This document shows, one piece after another, positions 32,533-45,079 of a stretch of DNA of 64,000 nt (positions are counted from its first letter, which is position 1; each line of letters begins with the position of its first letter). The notes beneath the pieces are model-generated. The model did no database searches and was not told the origin of the DNA. It saw nothing but the letters and a program-made list of their open reading frames with translations. The position numbers and the translations under genes are program-made. Source of the stretch: Dipteris shenzhenensis (lineage: Eukaryota > Polypodiophyta > Polypodiopsida > Gleicheniales); the NCBI GenBank assembly GCA_047967505.1, contig CM106538.1. One strand, given 5' to 3'.

Positions 32533-32702
32533 TGGGTCTTGGTGGTTGAGGCTCTGGCTCATGCCGTTGGGTGTGTGTGTTCGATCCCCGTGGTCGACGT
32601 CGGATGAGTCAGAACTGGCTCCTTGGGATTGTTCCTACGACGTTAAAAAACTATCTATCTATCTATCTATCTATCTCTCTCTCTCTCTCTCTCTCACACA
32701 CA
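32533..32702 (+). mobile_element. tRNA-derived SINE with (CTAT)n tail
   Basis: A box-like TGGTGGTTGAGG (32540-32551) and B box GTTCGATCCCC (32579-32589) sit about 30 bp apart in the head, as in tRNA genes. A short tRNA-unrelated body ends GACGTTAAAAAA. A compound CTAT/CT/CA microsatellite tail follows (32651-32702). It does not fold as an intact tRNA. Target duplications were not found. Confidence 0.7.
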
Positions 32703-34785
32703 TGAGCTTTCAATTCATCATCTCCGTCCTCTTTTTTGCATTGCACATCTTCATTGCTATTTTGAATCTAGGGAAGGCCTTATGAATGATTTGTAATAAT
32801 TAACCTTGTTTATTAAGGACATTGTGTAGGTTATTGATTTTTTCATCTTCTAAAGAACATGTAAAATATTCTCTTACATTTTTAGAATAATAAATCAACT
32901 ACTATTTAAAAAAAAGTTCAAGCACAAGTTATGCAATTGTCTATTCAATAAGATCTAAATAATGGATGAAATGACTATGGTCCTACTTTGTAATGGGACA
33001 TGAACCAACTTTTCATCAAATTGTACATTTACAAGTTGCTGTCAAGATTATTATATCATATTATAGTGCATCTTAAACTAAAAGCATAAACTCGAGCTAG
33101 CGAAGTGTATACCAAATAATCTCTAAATAGTGAAAATGATATGCTAATATCCTACATTTTGTCATATAATGGCCATCGATGAGCTAGAATAACCTTGTAC
33201 ATATAAGAGAGTACTTTGGGAAATAGCAAAGCTACCTTCACGCTTACAACATCATTAGTATGTGGCATGCATTCTAAATTGAAGGCTGAAGGTTGTTAAG
33301 TAGCATCTTTATTGATTAGATGAAAAGAAAATGCTAGATATGACTTGTATTGTGGAACACAAGAAGTATGATGTGAAGTCTTTAATGGCATGTTTGCACT
33401 AAATCTCCAATATCATTGTTTTGGGCACACTGACACCTATTTCTATGGGTTGATTAGCATAGGTTTGCTAGAGTAGAAAGATTGTTGTGATTGCTAAATA
33501 TTGGCAAGTAATAATGAAGTGGAGTATATTTTTCTAATGAGAGATATTAAGAGGAATCATGAAGGATGGACTATCAGTAACAAGAACAAGATAATCTATG
33601 GGTTCTTACATTTTTATTTCATCGTCACATACTTATGGTAGTAGTGGAGTTATATCTCTTTTATTATGTGCCATTTGCATTGTGTATATGCAGATTAATC
33701 ATGCACTTCTTTTCATCACATTCACTTGTGTTCAATTAGCTTGCTCATCTATGCAAATAGTATTGGTGAAATTTGATCCAAGCTCACTCCAATGAGTTAG
33801 TTTCAATGATATGATCATATAACGAGATGCACTATCATCATTTGAGTTTCAAAAATGTCATAGCATTGTGCAGCTTGTTGAGCTGATTATTTCTTTGTTT
33901 ATTTCGTCCCCATTTGAAGTACCTAGCAAAAAAATGATCACCTTTGTGTAACATTGGATCAGTAGAGTTTGATTTTTTTAGTGATGCACGACCATTACAT
34001 GTTTGCGTGGACCAAACTCCACCTTTTCATCAAGTAGTCCTTAGTATGAGGCCCGTTCATCTCTTAAAGGTATCGCCCTTAAGATATTTCAGCATCAATT
34101 TAGTTATGCCACAGTGCATCAAACTTGGATTTAGTTATCACCACCACTTTAGCATATCATTCCTTAGCATGGGGACATTTTAGCATTAGTTTCGTCTTGA
34201 ACACTATTGTGGATGAAGTGAGAACTATTGCACAAAAACAATAACTAGATGAAACATTCCCTTTCATATCATTCCTTAGCATGGGGACATTAGTTGCCTT
34301 GAACACTATTGCAAATGAAAGGAGAACTATTTCACAAAAACAAGAACTAAATGAAATATTGTTTTTCATACAACTAAAAAGTGTCATTTTAGGAAAGTTC
34401 ATGGATTCCTAGCGTCTTCAGAAAAACACAAAAAATGAGTTTTGAGTTTTATAAATTTAAAAAATTATAAAAAAATTATCACATTTTCCATTGAGCCATG
34501 GTATGCACATGGAAAAAGGTTCAAGTGATACGCAGGTTTTTATACACTATCATGTCAAAATGAAAGAAGCAAATACCCATTCTTTAAAATATATCTTTTG
34601 GGTAAAAGCATGATAGGGTATATACTTCAAAATATATCTTTTGGGTAAAAGCACGATAGAGTGTATGTATTGCTTGCAAAAATACAGTATCATACTATTA
34701 GTATGTTTTATGATGAAGTCAAATTAATGCATGCACATAATTTCATGAAGATGCACAAGTACCCACAAGCTTGGCATTATGAGGT
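32703..34785. other. intergenic, no gene recognised
   Basis: AT-rich. Two duplications are visible: ATATCATTCCTTAGCATGGG units near 34153 and 34266, and a 43-bp unit AAAATATATCTTTTGGG at 34586 and 34629. Confidence 0.6.
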
Positions 34786-35177
34786 GTTCCTAACCGGCTC
34801 CCAAATAGTGCTTGTGTTAGCCTCATGCCTCCAAGTCCTAATCTATTTGGGTTTCAAACCCCCTGTACGAGGCTCAAAACTTGGAGTGGCGAGGCTTAAC
34901 TCCCGTGAGACACTTAACCACAGCTTGCAGCTGGAATCTATAACTTGTGAGATGGAACCTGCAAGTTGTGAGTTGGAACCTGCAACTTATGATCTAGAAC
35001 CTGCAACTTGTGCCCGTAGCATGTAATCTTTGACTTTGGGGTATTTGGGGCTTAAACTCCCTGAGCTTGTACTGAACTCCTTCCATGGCTGCAATCGTTG
35101 AAGTAAATCATGAAGCCTAATCACTTCTAGTCACTAATTACCCTGCATTCCGCGATTGTACTCCGTGGATGTTAACA
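34786..35177 (-). repeat. inverted fragment of the element G LTR
   Basis: Reverse complement of the first about 390 bp of the LTR at 57536, ending at the LTR terminus GATGTTAACA. It retains four to five copies of a 21-bp subrepeat (GGAACCTGCAACTTGTGAG type). The rest of the LTR is missing. Confidence 0.85.
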
Positions 35178-36718
35178 ACTTCCTAATGACCCTCAAGTAG
35201 AGTAAGTGTCATGAGGTGTAAGATGTTAAAAGAAGAAAAGTCATAATGGCATACTAGCAGGTTTGCTGTTGTGGATTATGAAATGCTGACATCTTTGAGA
35301 TGTTCTAAGAACCCCATTGCAAGGAAGTGCATGAAAAAGGAAGCAATGTAAAATAACAAATAATATTGGGATTATTCAAAGAGCATTACACATATATTCA
35401 TTTAATATTTCCTATTAAATCCATTCTAGGGTGAATCAAGATTCACCAAAAATAAATATTTAAAGACCACCATCATGTAGTACTTCCATAAATGTGGAGC
35501 CAATTTCGTGTAATGTTTCTAGTTGCCCACAAAATTTAAAAACTTATGGAGCATGCCGTTGAATGTGAACGTGTAATTCTAATGCAACATTGCACACTTT
35601 GTAAACCATATCAAACATGTTGTCAATTGAATATCTCCTATAGTTTTGAGAAGTCTCAAATAATGCACCACCTCCTGATGCATTGTAGCCTCTTCAAACC
35701 AGCACATAAAAAGCACAAAGATAAAATCTTTTTCTACATTTTTGGTAGTGATGTGTAATATAGTTATAGACTAGCACAACCTTAGAGGAGATCCAACTCC
35801 ACAAATGCAAGTGAACCATTACATGAAACACTTGATTAGTTCCTAGCAAAATCATTCCCCTTAGATCTATCATCAGTGTTCACATTCATACGTTTGGCAT
35901 ACCATCTCCATACTTTGGTACTAGGTGGTTGATCACATTATTGATACACTTGATAAAGTGATCTCTCTTTTGGATTCATGATAGTTGGACACTTATTTTG
36001 CACTCCACATTCCATCCTCTTAAATTCAAATTGTTGCCAATTTTTCGGCATTGATTTGTGCACACAAACATCAGCCTTGTAAACCCTTTTGGCTATTCCT
36101 AATATGTTATTATCATCACCTTTTTATAGGCTTAATCTTTGACATCTTTGGCACATTGCTTCATCATGGCTCAGACCACACATTTTATTAGGGGAGATTT
36201 GAAGTCTCAAAAATGCCAAAAATTAGTGTTTACTAGTCTTGAGGTATTAAAGAGTGATTTGAAGTGGACCAATGGGAGAACTTCTTTCTAAGGGCTAATG
36301 CCATGTTGAGGTGGCACATAGGAATTCATGAAGAGAGTTCCCATTTGTTTCTCCTCTTACATAAGGGAATGCCCAACCCATCTCCTTTCCCCCTTAACCC
36401 ATGCTTGACCCTCCCCAAGACCCCTCCCACTTGCAACTATCTCCTCTCCTCAATACCATATGGACCTCTTTGGATGAGATACTCTCTAGAATACTCTTGC
36501 TATGACCTCAATCATATCCCCCTCATTTCTCTTCCTTTTCTTTGGTCTAAAATTTCCCCCCTCCATTTTTGTATTTGAGCTTGTGGTACCCCACAAAATC
36601 TCCTTCATGTGCTCTTCTACCTCCTGCATATTCTCTACTATAAGTTGTCGCATCTTCTAAATTGTACCTATGCTATTTGCAAGTGTAGCACTCTCAATTT
36701 AAAGATTGCATTGAAAAT
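35178..36718. other. intergenic, no gene recognised
   Basis: It may include the unrecognisable upstream part of the transposase-like relic. A C/T-rich stretch lies at 36365-36560. Confidence 0.5.
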
Positions 36719-37088
36719 TTTCCAAATGATGCGGTGGTTTCACTTATTGACTTCACAAATGCATTCAAAGTGTAGAATGAAGTCCAATGGATGCATTTAT
36801 GAATGTACCATCACGATTCATTTTTTCTATTGTTGGGAGATGGGAGGCACAAAAAAGCAATCCATCTTTTGTATTTTGAATGACAAACAACGTGAAACAC
36901 TATTCATGTAGCATTGCTTTAAGCTTCACTACCAATGGCTAGTGTCTAAAAGCCTAAATCGTCAAAGATGTTGCTTTTGGTCAAATGGGGAGGCATCTCA
37001 GCTCAAGGCAACACACCCATTTTACTTCATTGCAAAGTAAGGCATGTGTTGCTCCCTTATTATTTATATACCATTGTGAAGATGTTGT
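36719..37088 (+). pseudogene. transposase-like relic, part 1
   Basis: Broken frames read DAVVSLIDFTNAFKV, then IHVALLXASLPMA and WSNGEASQLKATHPFYFIAK. As I recall, this resembles the central region of a widespread transposase-like family (pattern: VSFIDF, HCFSLHW, WSDGCSSQFK). Several stops are present. The frame is cut at 37088 by Copia F and resumes at 43006. Family assignment is from memory. Confidence 0.5.
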
Positions 37089-37259
37089 TGAGAGTGCTCT
37101 CAACGGAAGCAAGAACGGAAGAGGGAGAGAGAGAAATAGAGAGCCACACAAGTTTTGGTGGGTGCAGAACCACCCTAATCTTCTTTTTCATTCATTTATA
37201 TATGTGTTTGAGTATTGTACATAACCGCGGTAAAGGCACAGTGACCTTTAACCCCCACA
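37089..37259 (-). repeat. Element F 3' LTR (171 bp)
   Basis: TGAGAGTGCTC...CCCCCACA. A purine tract (ATGTGGGAGGT on the - strand) adjoins at 37260-37270. Confidence 0.93.
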
Positions 37260-37439
37260 ACCTCCCACATAAAGGACAATGTGCCTTTAAGGGAGAACAA
37301 CCAGTGAGCATACTATCCAATGCCCATCAATACACGATAATACTCAAACTGCTGACTAGGTAGACTCTTCGTCAGCATATCTGCAGGGTTATCATCTGTA
37401 TGAACCTTGACAAGCTCTATGCGCTTGTCCTCAAGTACC

Positions 37440-38954
37440 TCCCTGATGAAATGGTACCTGACCTCAATGTGTTTGGTCTTTGCATGAAAGACCGGATTCC
37501 GTGCGTGCTAGCTGAATAGCACTCATGGAATCACTATGCAATGTCGGTACACTTGTATGAATCCCCAAATCTCCCACTAGCTGATCAAGCCATATAGCCT
37601 CCTCGCAACCCTATGTGGCTGCAACATACTCAACCTCTGTGGTAGACAAAGCAACACACTTCTGTGCGCGAGACATCCACAACACTGCACCACCTGCAAA
37701 GGTGAACACATAACCAGAAGTGGATCTCCTACTATCCACATGCCCTGCATAGTCTGAATCTGTGTACCCAAGTACACGCATGTCTCCTCTACCAAAGCAG
37801 ATGCACATCTCTTTGGTACCCTTCATGTACCTCATGATGCACTTAACTGCCTCCCAATGCCTCTTTCCTGGATTAGCCATATACCGGCTAACAACTCCCA
37901 TTGCAAATGCAATGTCTGGTCTAGTAGCTATCATAGCATACATAAGACTCCCAACCGCTGATGCATAAGGAACCTTGGCCATCATGGCCCTCTCCTCATC
38001 TGATTTGGGACTATCTGTATGACTCATTTTCACATATGGAGGCAATGGAGTACTCACTGCCTTCCCCCCCTCCATATTGAAATGCTGCAATACTTTTGTA
38101 ACATACTCCTTCTGTGAAAGCCAAAGGAGTTTCCTACTCCGATCATGCGTGATGCGCATACCAAGAATATGACCTGCAAGTCCCAAATCCTTCATATCAA
38201 GGGGCTCATGCAACTTGGCCTTTAATGCATCTAGCTCATAAGTATTTTTGCTAGCCAATAGCATATCATCCACATATAGTGCCAGGATTATCAGGCTATT
38301 ATCCTTAGCCCTTTTAGTGTAGAGGCAGTGATCAATTTCACTCCTTCTAAGACCTTGGGACTGAATGAAAGCATCAAACTTCTGATACCATTCTCTAGGC
38401 GCTTGCATAAGACCATAGAGACTCTTCTTCAAATTGCAAACTAAATGCTCTTTTCCCTTTTCTTCAAAGCCTTCCGACTGCACCATGTAAATTTCCTCAT
38501 GCAAATCCCCATGCAAGAGAGCTGTCTTGACATCCATCTGCATAAGCTCCATATCTTCTGCTGCCACTAGTCTAAGCATGCATCTAAGTGTGGTCATCTT
38601 CACAACTGGAGAGAATATCTCATCAAAGTCCACACCCTTCTCTTGCTTGAACCCTTTAGCGACCAAACGGGCCTTGTACCTAGGCACATCATCACCTGTG
38701 ACCTTCATCTTGTAGACCCATTTACATGCCAATGCTTTCTTTCCATGTGGCAAAGAAACCAAGTACCAAGTCTTATTCTTCATAAGTGAACTCATCTCTG
38801 ATTGCATAGCATACTCCCACTTGCGTTGATCCTCGCGCATCATAGCCTCTTTGTAGCAAGAAGGCTCCCCGCAATCAGTAAGCATCACATAGTCTACCCC
38901 TGGAACAAACCTATCAGGCAGTCTAGACACTCTAGATGATCTTCTCAAGGGCAT
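37440..38954 (-). pseudogene. Element F RT and RNase H
   Basis: Open from 38954 to 37611. RT motifs: ACKWVYKMKVTGDDVPRYKA, MDVKTALLHGDLHEEIYM and catalytic YVDDML. RNase H: GYTDSDYAGHVDSRRSTSGY and LSTTEVEYVAA, then TAG at 37611. Beyond it GCEEAIWLDQLV and LHSDSMSAIQLAR continue in frame, so the stop is a point lesion. Confidence 0.92.
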
Positions 38955-40300
38955 TTAAGCTTGCTGTCCCACCTGCATATCAGCCACATTTGGCTCATCA
39001 TTTCCACCAATAGATGATCCATCATCTACCCTTGATTGTATACCTGTGGGAGTACTTGGTGGTACCATTTCTTGCACATTTGGTGCATGGACAGCTTGCT
39101 GTCTATCAACATATGCAGGTGGATTCACATCTTGGAAAGTGATTCTCCTCATTTCCACATCCCTCATGGGTGTCTTATGCATCTTCTTCTCATTGAAGAC
39201 TACATCATGGCTGTGTATGATCTTCTTTACTTCTGGATCCCAGAGACGATAGCCCATCTCTCCACTTTCACCATAACCCAGAAAGATGCATTTCCTAGAC
39301 TTAGGATCTAGCTTCTTTCGAAGCTCTTTTGGCACATGTGCATATGCCTCACACCCAAATATATGCAAATGAGAGTAAGAGGGCTTCTTGCCACTCCATG
39401 CCTCTTCAAGAATACCACCATCCAAACTCTTACTAGGTGATCTATTGATCACATGCACTGCAGTCTTCATTGCCTCAGCCCAAAAAACACCAGAAAGACT
39501 TGCATTGGAAAGCATGCATTGCAACCTTTCTTGAATGATATGATTCATCTTTTCTACAACTGGATTTTGCTCTGGAGTACGAGGGGATGTGAGCTCCCTC
39601 TTAATCCCACGTGTATCACAGAAATGCTGAAAGTCATGAGAGAGATACTCTCCACCATTGTCAGTCCGTAGGCATTTAAGCATTCTACCTGACTGATTCT
39701 CAACCAAGGCCAGCCATTTCTGAAATACCTGGAACACATCACTCTTCCGAGCTATAGCATAAGCCCACACTTTCCTAGTTGCATCATCAATGAATGTCAC
39801 ATAGTATTCAACCGCGCCTAATGACCGTGTAGGCATGGGACCACATACGTCTGAATGCACCAAATCAAGCTTTTCAAACTCTTTCTTTCCCCTTCTTTTA
39901 TGGGCTGATTTAGTCTGCTTCCCATAGAGACAGTGCTCACAAAATTCAAAATCAGAGAAACTCAAATGCAGTACATAACCCAAACGGCATAAGAGTTTCA
40001 TTCCATTCTGGCTCATGTGCCCCAACCTGCAATGCCACAAAGAAGTGCTTGGCTGCTCGGTTATTGCAACAACATGATCAAATACCCCTGATACATGTAA
40101 GGGATAAAAAGTCCCACACTTGTCACCCCTGGCCAAAAGCATAGAGCCCTTCTGAAATTTCCAACTCTGAAAGCCAAAAGTGGTGTGAAAACCAGCATCA
40201 TCTAGCTGACCCACTAAAATAAGACTCTTGGTCAACTTAGGCACATGTCTCACATGTTTCAAGATAAATGCAGACCCATTTGCAAAAGAAAACTTTATGT
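38955..40300 (-). pseudogene. Element F integrase
   Basis: Zinc domain LWHCRLGHMSQNG with CEHCLYGKQ. Core: [20 protein letters not shown] and PEQNPVVEKMN contain the D, D and E positions. The C-terminal part KCIFLGYGESGEMGYRLWD follows. One TAA (38955-38957) separates it from RT, with no other change in frame. Confidence 0.92.
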
Positions 40301-41375
40301 CACACCTGCTCCGACTATGTCACATGCATAGTCATTTCCAAGATGCACACAACCTGTCTTTCCACTGTCATAAGTGGAGAACCATTCCCTATGGGGAGTA
40401 ACATGGAATGAAGCACCAGAATCCAAAATCCAATCTTGGGAACATGCATCATCTGAAGTGGTAAGCAACTCTGCAGATAAACTAGACATGAAGAGAACGT
40501 CATTGTCACTATCATGTGTGACTGCATTGATCTCCTCGATCTTCACTTTTCCTTTGTTCTCCCTTGGACTCTCTTCCTTTTGATTTGCACCCCAATTTGC
40601 ATTCTTTTTCTTATCCTTTTTCTCTCTTTTCAGCTTGTAGCAATCCTTTTGCATATGGCCCTTCTTGCCACAGTGGTAACACTCAATGTTCCATGCCCTA
40701 GATTTACTACAAGACTTCCCTCTTTCTTGGGACTTCCCCCTGAACTGTGATCTGCCCCTTTGCACATTTAAGGCTACATCTTGCTTGTTGCCGTCCATAG
40801 ACTTGCATCTAATCTCCTCGGCCAACAAGCTACCCACAACATCATCAAATTTCAGTACTCCACCAGGTGCAGAGTTATTGATAGCTGTACGGAAGGTATC
40901 CCATGAGGATGGCAATGAACATAAGAGAAATATTGCCTTATTCTCTGCATTAAAATTCATCTTCTGAGCCTGAATTTGGCTGAAAATAATATTGAATTCA
41001 TTCAAGTGAGAAGCAATGGAGACCCCTTCCTTCATCTGTAGCTCAAACAAACTCTTCATGAGGTAAACTTTATTAGAGGCAGTTTCCTTTTCATAAGTGG
41101 CACACAGTTTCTTCCACAGTCTGCTCATTTACTACTGTGAAATAAACTGACTCTGCAAGATGAAGTCTAATAGTAGATTTTGCTAATGCATCCAACTCAT
41201 TCCAATCATCCTTAGACATATTTGCAGGCTTAGCTTCGATCCCTGCCAAGGGTTTAATCTGCTTCTTTTGAATAAGCACATCCCTTATTTGTTCTTTCCA
41301 CAAAGAAAAGTTTGTCCCATCAAACTATTTAATGCTGAAAAACTCCCTTGTAGACATGGAAGAGGATGCCATAAT
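40295..41375 (-). pseudogene. Element F gag and protease
   Basis: Begins near 41371 (MASSSMSTREFF) with a stop before FDGTNFSLWKEQI. UBN2-type gag to about 40800, knuckle CYHCGKKGHMQKDC intact at about 40650, protease active site WILDSGASFHVTPHREWF intact at about 40420. One-base frameshifts lie at about 41100 and 40300. Confidence 0.9.
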
Positions 41376-42820
41376 GCAAATAAAGCAAAATCCCAAATGC
41401 TAGTGCCTATAAGAGAGAATCACACCAAATACCAGGTGCACCCAAATGTATATGCCACAATAGAGTGAAATATCACCAAAGCTCAAAGCTCAAAGCATCA
41501 AAAGATGCAGCTGACTCATGTGCATGTACTATGCATCCATATGAGCAAATCTGGCCCAAAAGAAAATGCCAACTGCAATGGTAATCCAAAATGCCAATAA
41601 GTGCCAAATGACTCAAGCATAAACACCGTCCACTGGCATATGCATCAATAATATCTCATCCAAGAGAGCATAGCACTATCAGTGCATCACCTGCAATGTG
41701 TCAAAGTTGTCCCTCAGCATAAAATAGCATCCATGTGCAAAGCGTCCATAAAAATAGCATCCCACAAGGCAATTTGGGCCTATCAGCGCATCCAATAAGG
41801 ACCGCAATGCATCCAGATGGCCTATAAATCATCCACTGTAACCCAATGCACACCACGAATGAGCGCACACTGCTCAAACTGCAACTAGAGTGATCTGCAT
41901 AAGGTATGCTCAACAAATCATGGTCTCACGGTAATGACCGCTACTAAAAATAGGACCTAAGATGCCTCAAAACATGGGCACCATTGATAATCGGACTCAG
42001 CAAGAAAATTTGCAAATATCTCTCTTCTGCCGGAACTCCAAAATCCCTACCGATGAGTGAGAAATGGGAGTCAATACTTATCCACTGCCATGTGGCATAA
42101 ATCTAAGGTTTCAAAACCTTAGAATGAAAAATGCATAACAGAGAGACGAAATCGAATACACAGAGATCTATAACTCTAAAAATACTCCACCGAATCGTGC
42201 AAGAACTGATAGGTAGGGGTTTTCGAGCGTCTCGAACGCAATGGGACAGACGGTTTTGGAAACCATGGTCTCAATCACTGGGTCCAACACACGGGCTGAA
42301 AAATGTTTTTGGAAACAGAGCTGTTTGTAAACTCCATCGGAGTGCGAATGATGAGCAACATAGAAGTTTTAGGACCTCTTGAGTCCACCGGAACTGACAG
42401 ATCTGCAAATGGTTGTTGCAAACTTGAGTTCCAACACCTGGGCAGAAAAACGCAAAAACTGACACAGTGAGTCAGAAATCCAATGAAATGATCCCAGATT
42501 CAAGGATGAAGGTGTTTCCAAGATTCTGAAGTGAAGTGGACACCAAAAGCAAGCAATAGTTGCCTCTACAAGTCAATACGGAGTCTCTGTCATCGAACAG
42601 AATAGGGAAAAGATCAAAACACGACTTTTTCTTTGAAAACACTTAGCAGGCTCTCAAAACCACTTTGCAATACCAAAGTGACTTTTCCAAAGGTTCCTCC
42701 AAGGTCTCTATACACTCGGATGCAAGTAAAGTCACCCACAAAGCTTCCCATAGAGCTTCTCCTTCCTCCCACAGAGCTACTGAGCTCAAGCATTCACGCA
42801 TGCTCAGCTAGATCACACGG
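41376..42820 (-). other. Element F untranslated leader
   Basis: About 1.4 kb between primer site and gag with no long ORF. This is long for a Copia leader. Confidence 0.7.
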
Positions 42821-42832
42821 GCTCTGATACCA
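42821..42832 (-). other. Element F primer binding site
   Basis: TGGTATCAGAGC on the - strand, two bases from the LTR. Confidence 0.92.
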
Positions 42833-42834
42833 GT

Positions 42835-43005
42835 TGAGAGTGCTCTCAACGGAAGCAAGAATGAAAGAGGGAGAGAGAGAAATAGAGAGCCACACAAGTT
42901 TTGGTGGGTACAGAACCACCCTAATCTTCTTTTTCATTCATTTATATATGTGTTTGAGTATTGTACATAACCGAGGTAAAGGCACAGTGACCTTTAACCC
43001 CCACA
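42835..43005 (-). repeat. Element F 5' LTR (171 bp)
   Basis: Same ends as the other copy. It differs from the left copy by AATGA/AACGG, GTACAG/GTGCAG and CCGAGG/CCGCGG. Confidence 0.93.
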
Positions 43006-43487
43006 GTTGCATGTTTAAAGTGTTGTATAATATACTTTTTATCTTGTGGTTGTGCTATGTATTGCTCTTTGATTGGCTCTTTGATTGGCATTGGAACAAT
43101 GTGGAACTTTTTTGGTAATAGTCATGGCAAGGGAGAACATGACAATGCCAGTGCAGTGATAAAGCATGCATCAACCATCGAGCAAATGGATGCAAATGGT
43201 GGAAAGCTTTAGACTGCATACGAGGTTATGGAATTGTTGACTTGAAAGATATGAGATGATGTGAAGCAAAGGATCTTCATGGAAGTAAAAGCAGGCAATG
43301 TTGATAGGTTTGATGCACAGAGTTGCTAGACCATCAAAGGAACTCACTCAACACATTGCTTCTTGGGTTTCAATCCAAAAGACCTTACACAAACCCTATC
43401 TAGAGGTTTATCTTGATTTTTCTCATTTTGCATGCATGAAACATAGGATAAGTACACTAATTTATCTGGTGTAGGTGTGTGGACCTT
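43006..43487 (+). pseudogene. transposase-like relic, part 2
   Basis: The frame resumes after Copia F: GTMWNFFG, HGKGEHDNASAVIKHAS, YEVMELLT, FMEVKAGNVDR, then TIKGTHSTHCFLGF. HGKGEHD followed by an Ala/Ile-Lys run and a threonine-rich STHC segment fits the same remembered family. Three stops lie in about 130 codons. It is cut again at 43488. Confidence 0.55.
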
Positions 43488-44128
43488 GTCAAATCGGGGG
43501 ATCAAGCTCTCCTAGTCACTAAGAAAACATCCTAATACAACACTAATCTAAGGAGGATGCAACCTAAGTGCAAAAATGATGAAGAGAGTGCTCATGACAT
43601 GTACCTCAAGTCAATTAGGTTCCAAGATAGATTAGCTTGGACTCATAAAGAGAATCTTGAGATAGTGCAAATGGAAAAGAGCGGAAATCTTTCAACGGGA
43701 GAATGAAAGAATGAACACTAAAAGAGAACACTCAACCTCAATCTAAAACTAACCTAGGAGAACTAGACCTAAGCTTTGATACCATGTCAAATCGGGGGAT
43801 CAAGCTCTCCTAGTCACTAAGAAAACATCCTAATACAACACTAATCTAAGGAGGATGCAACCTAAGTGCAAACATGATGAAGAGAGTGCTCATGACATGT
43901 ACCTCAAGTCAATTAGGTTCCAAGATAGATTAGCTTGGACTCATAAAGAGAATCTTGAGATAGTGCAAAGTGCTTGATTGATATAAAAATGAACCTCCCT
44001 TTTATAGGTGAGGGTATTCACATCCATATGCTTGCTCACATGTGGGATATCTCCTCCATGCCATGTGGTAGCTTGCCCTTTACTCATACCTTTGCTCTAC
44101 ATGTGCTCATGGCACCACAACTCTCAAC
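43488..44128 (-). mobile_element. TRIM-like Copia remnant
   Basis: Two direct copies of an LTR starting TGTCAAATCGGGGG: a truncated left one (43488-43671) and a full right one (43786-44128, ends CTCTCAACA). TGGTATCAAAGC (- strand, 43774-43785) abuts the right LTR as primer site. The internal part is only 114 bp and non-coding. GACCT occurs on both sides, offset by one base. The U3 end resembles the LTR of element H. Confidence 0.78.
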
Positions 44129-44530
44129 AAGACCTTGCACAAGCTAGAGCCCATCAATGGAAAAACTACAATAGACCTAGACTAGGATAATATATTTAAT
44201 GGGACAAAATGCAACAGACCTAGATTAGGATAATAATATAATCCTAGATTAGGATAAAGGTCTAGCTAGATAACATGTGTGAGATGGGTGACCATTTTGC
44301 AAGTACTCTTAGAGCAAAGTGAAGGATCAATGGGGGAAATCTGTTTAACATCAGAGATGAAATGGTGTTTGGAATATATTATAAAAAGTCCCTTTGTGAA
44401 AAAGCAATTATTATGATGCACTACCTATTGTAGTGCATGCGGATGCAGTGTTGGCAATAAAGTTCAGATGTTACAAGTAGAGCACAAGGTTAAAGGCCAC
44501 AAAAATGTATCGTGTCACCATGAAGGTGCA
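44129..44530 (+). pseudogene. transposase-like relic, part 3
   Basis: NLFNIRDEMVFGIYYKKSLC (about 44340-44400) and, in another frame, YDALPIVVHADAVLAIKFRC (about 44415-44475). I place it with parts 1 and 2 by order and style, which is weaker evidence than for part 2. Confidence 0.35.
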
Positions 44531-45045
44531 CAAACAAAGTGTCATTGGAAGGTCTACATAAAATTTAGGAGAACTAGATGCAGCTCCAACTTGGAGATCG
44601 TACTTGCAATTTTTGCCATCTTTTAAATTGTTTACATTTCCAAAACATATTTTCTACTATTTTCTAACTAGTTTGGTGGTGTAGCTGATCACAAAAGTGA
44701 CCATTTGATGATAGTTTTTTAAAAAACCACACCTTCCTTGAGAATGCATAATTTTTATTTTCCTTTTGTATGCTAATAGTACAATGCTCAAGCCTTGTGG
44801 GGAAACATATACATTTTAGAAACTCCAAAGTTACCACACAAGCATATAGAAGCATGCGGGTTACAAGTCACACAAACAAAAAAATGGAAGAAATTTGTTG
44901 AATCAAGATAATTAATCATTTACTAAAGATAGTTGATATAAGGGCTCAAGTTATTCCTCACATTTGTTTTGGCCCATGGAGGCTAATTGAGTTTGTTTAT
45001 ACATAGGTTAATTTATTTTGAGCATAGGTTAATCTTTTAAGCCTA
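44531..45045. other. unannotated spacer
   Basis: No motif. It should contain the lost 5' part of element G. Confidence 0.5.
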
Positions 45046-45079
45046 TGTCTAAAAGGCTTGTATTTTTTGTTTTGAATTT

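Larger units (their letters stand above)
37089..43005 (-). mobile_element. Element F: near-complete Ty1/Copia
   Basis: Two 171-bp LTRs (37089-37259, 42835-43005) differ at four positions (about 2.3%). Flanks are GTTGT and GTTGC, a 5-bp target duplication with one change. It has a primer site, gag, protease, integrase, RT and RNase H in order. Lesions: a stop near 41323, frameshifts near 41100 and 40300, TAA at 38955, TAG at 37611 and a small frameshift near 37510. It is probably one of the youngest full elements here, and inactive as read. Confidence 0.93.

Noticed and set aside
32533-32610. tRNA gene
   Set aside because: A and B boxes are present but no acceptor stem or anticodon arm can be folded, so a SINE head fits better.
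33290-33590. Faint resemblance to a Copia RNase H end (NEVEYIFLM)
   Set aside because: Only one short match and no other pol motif nearby.
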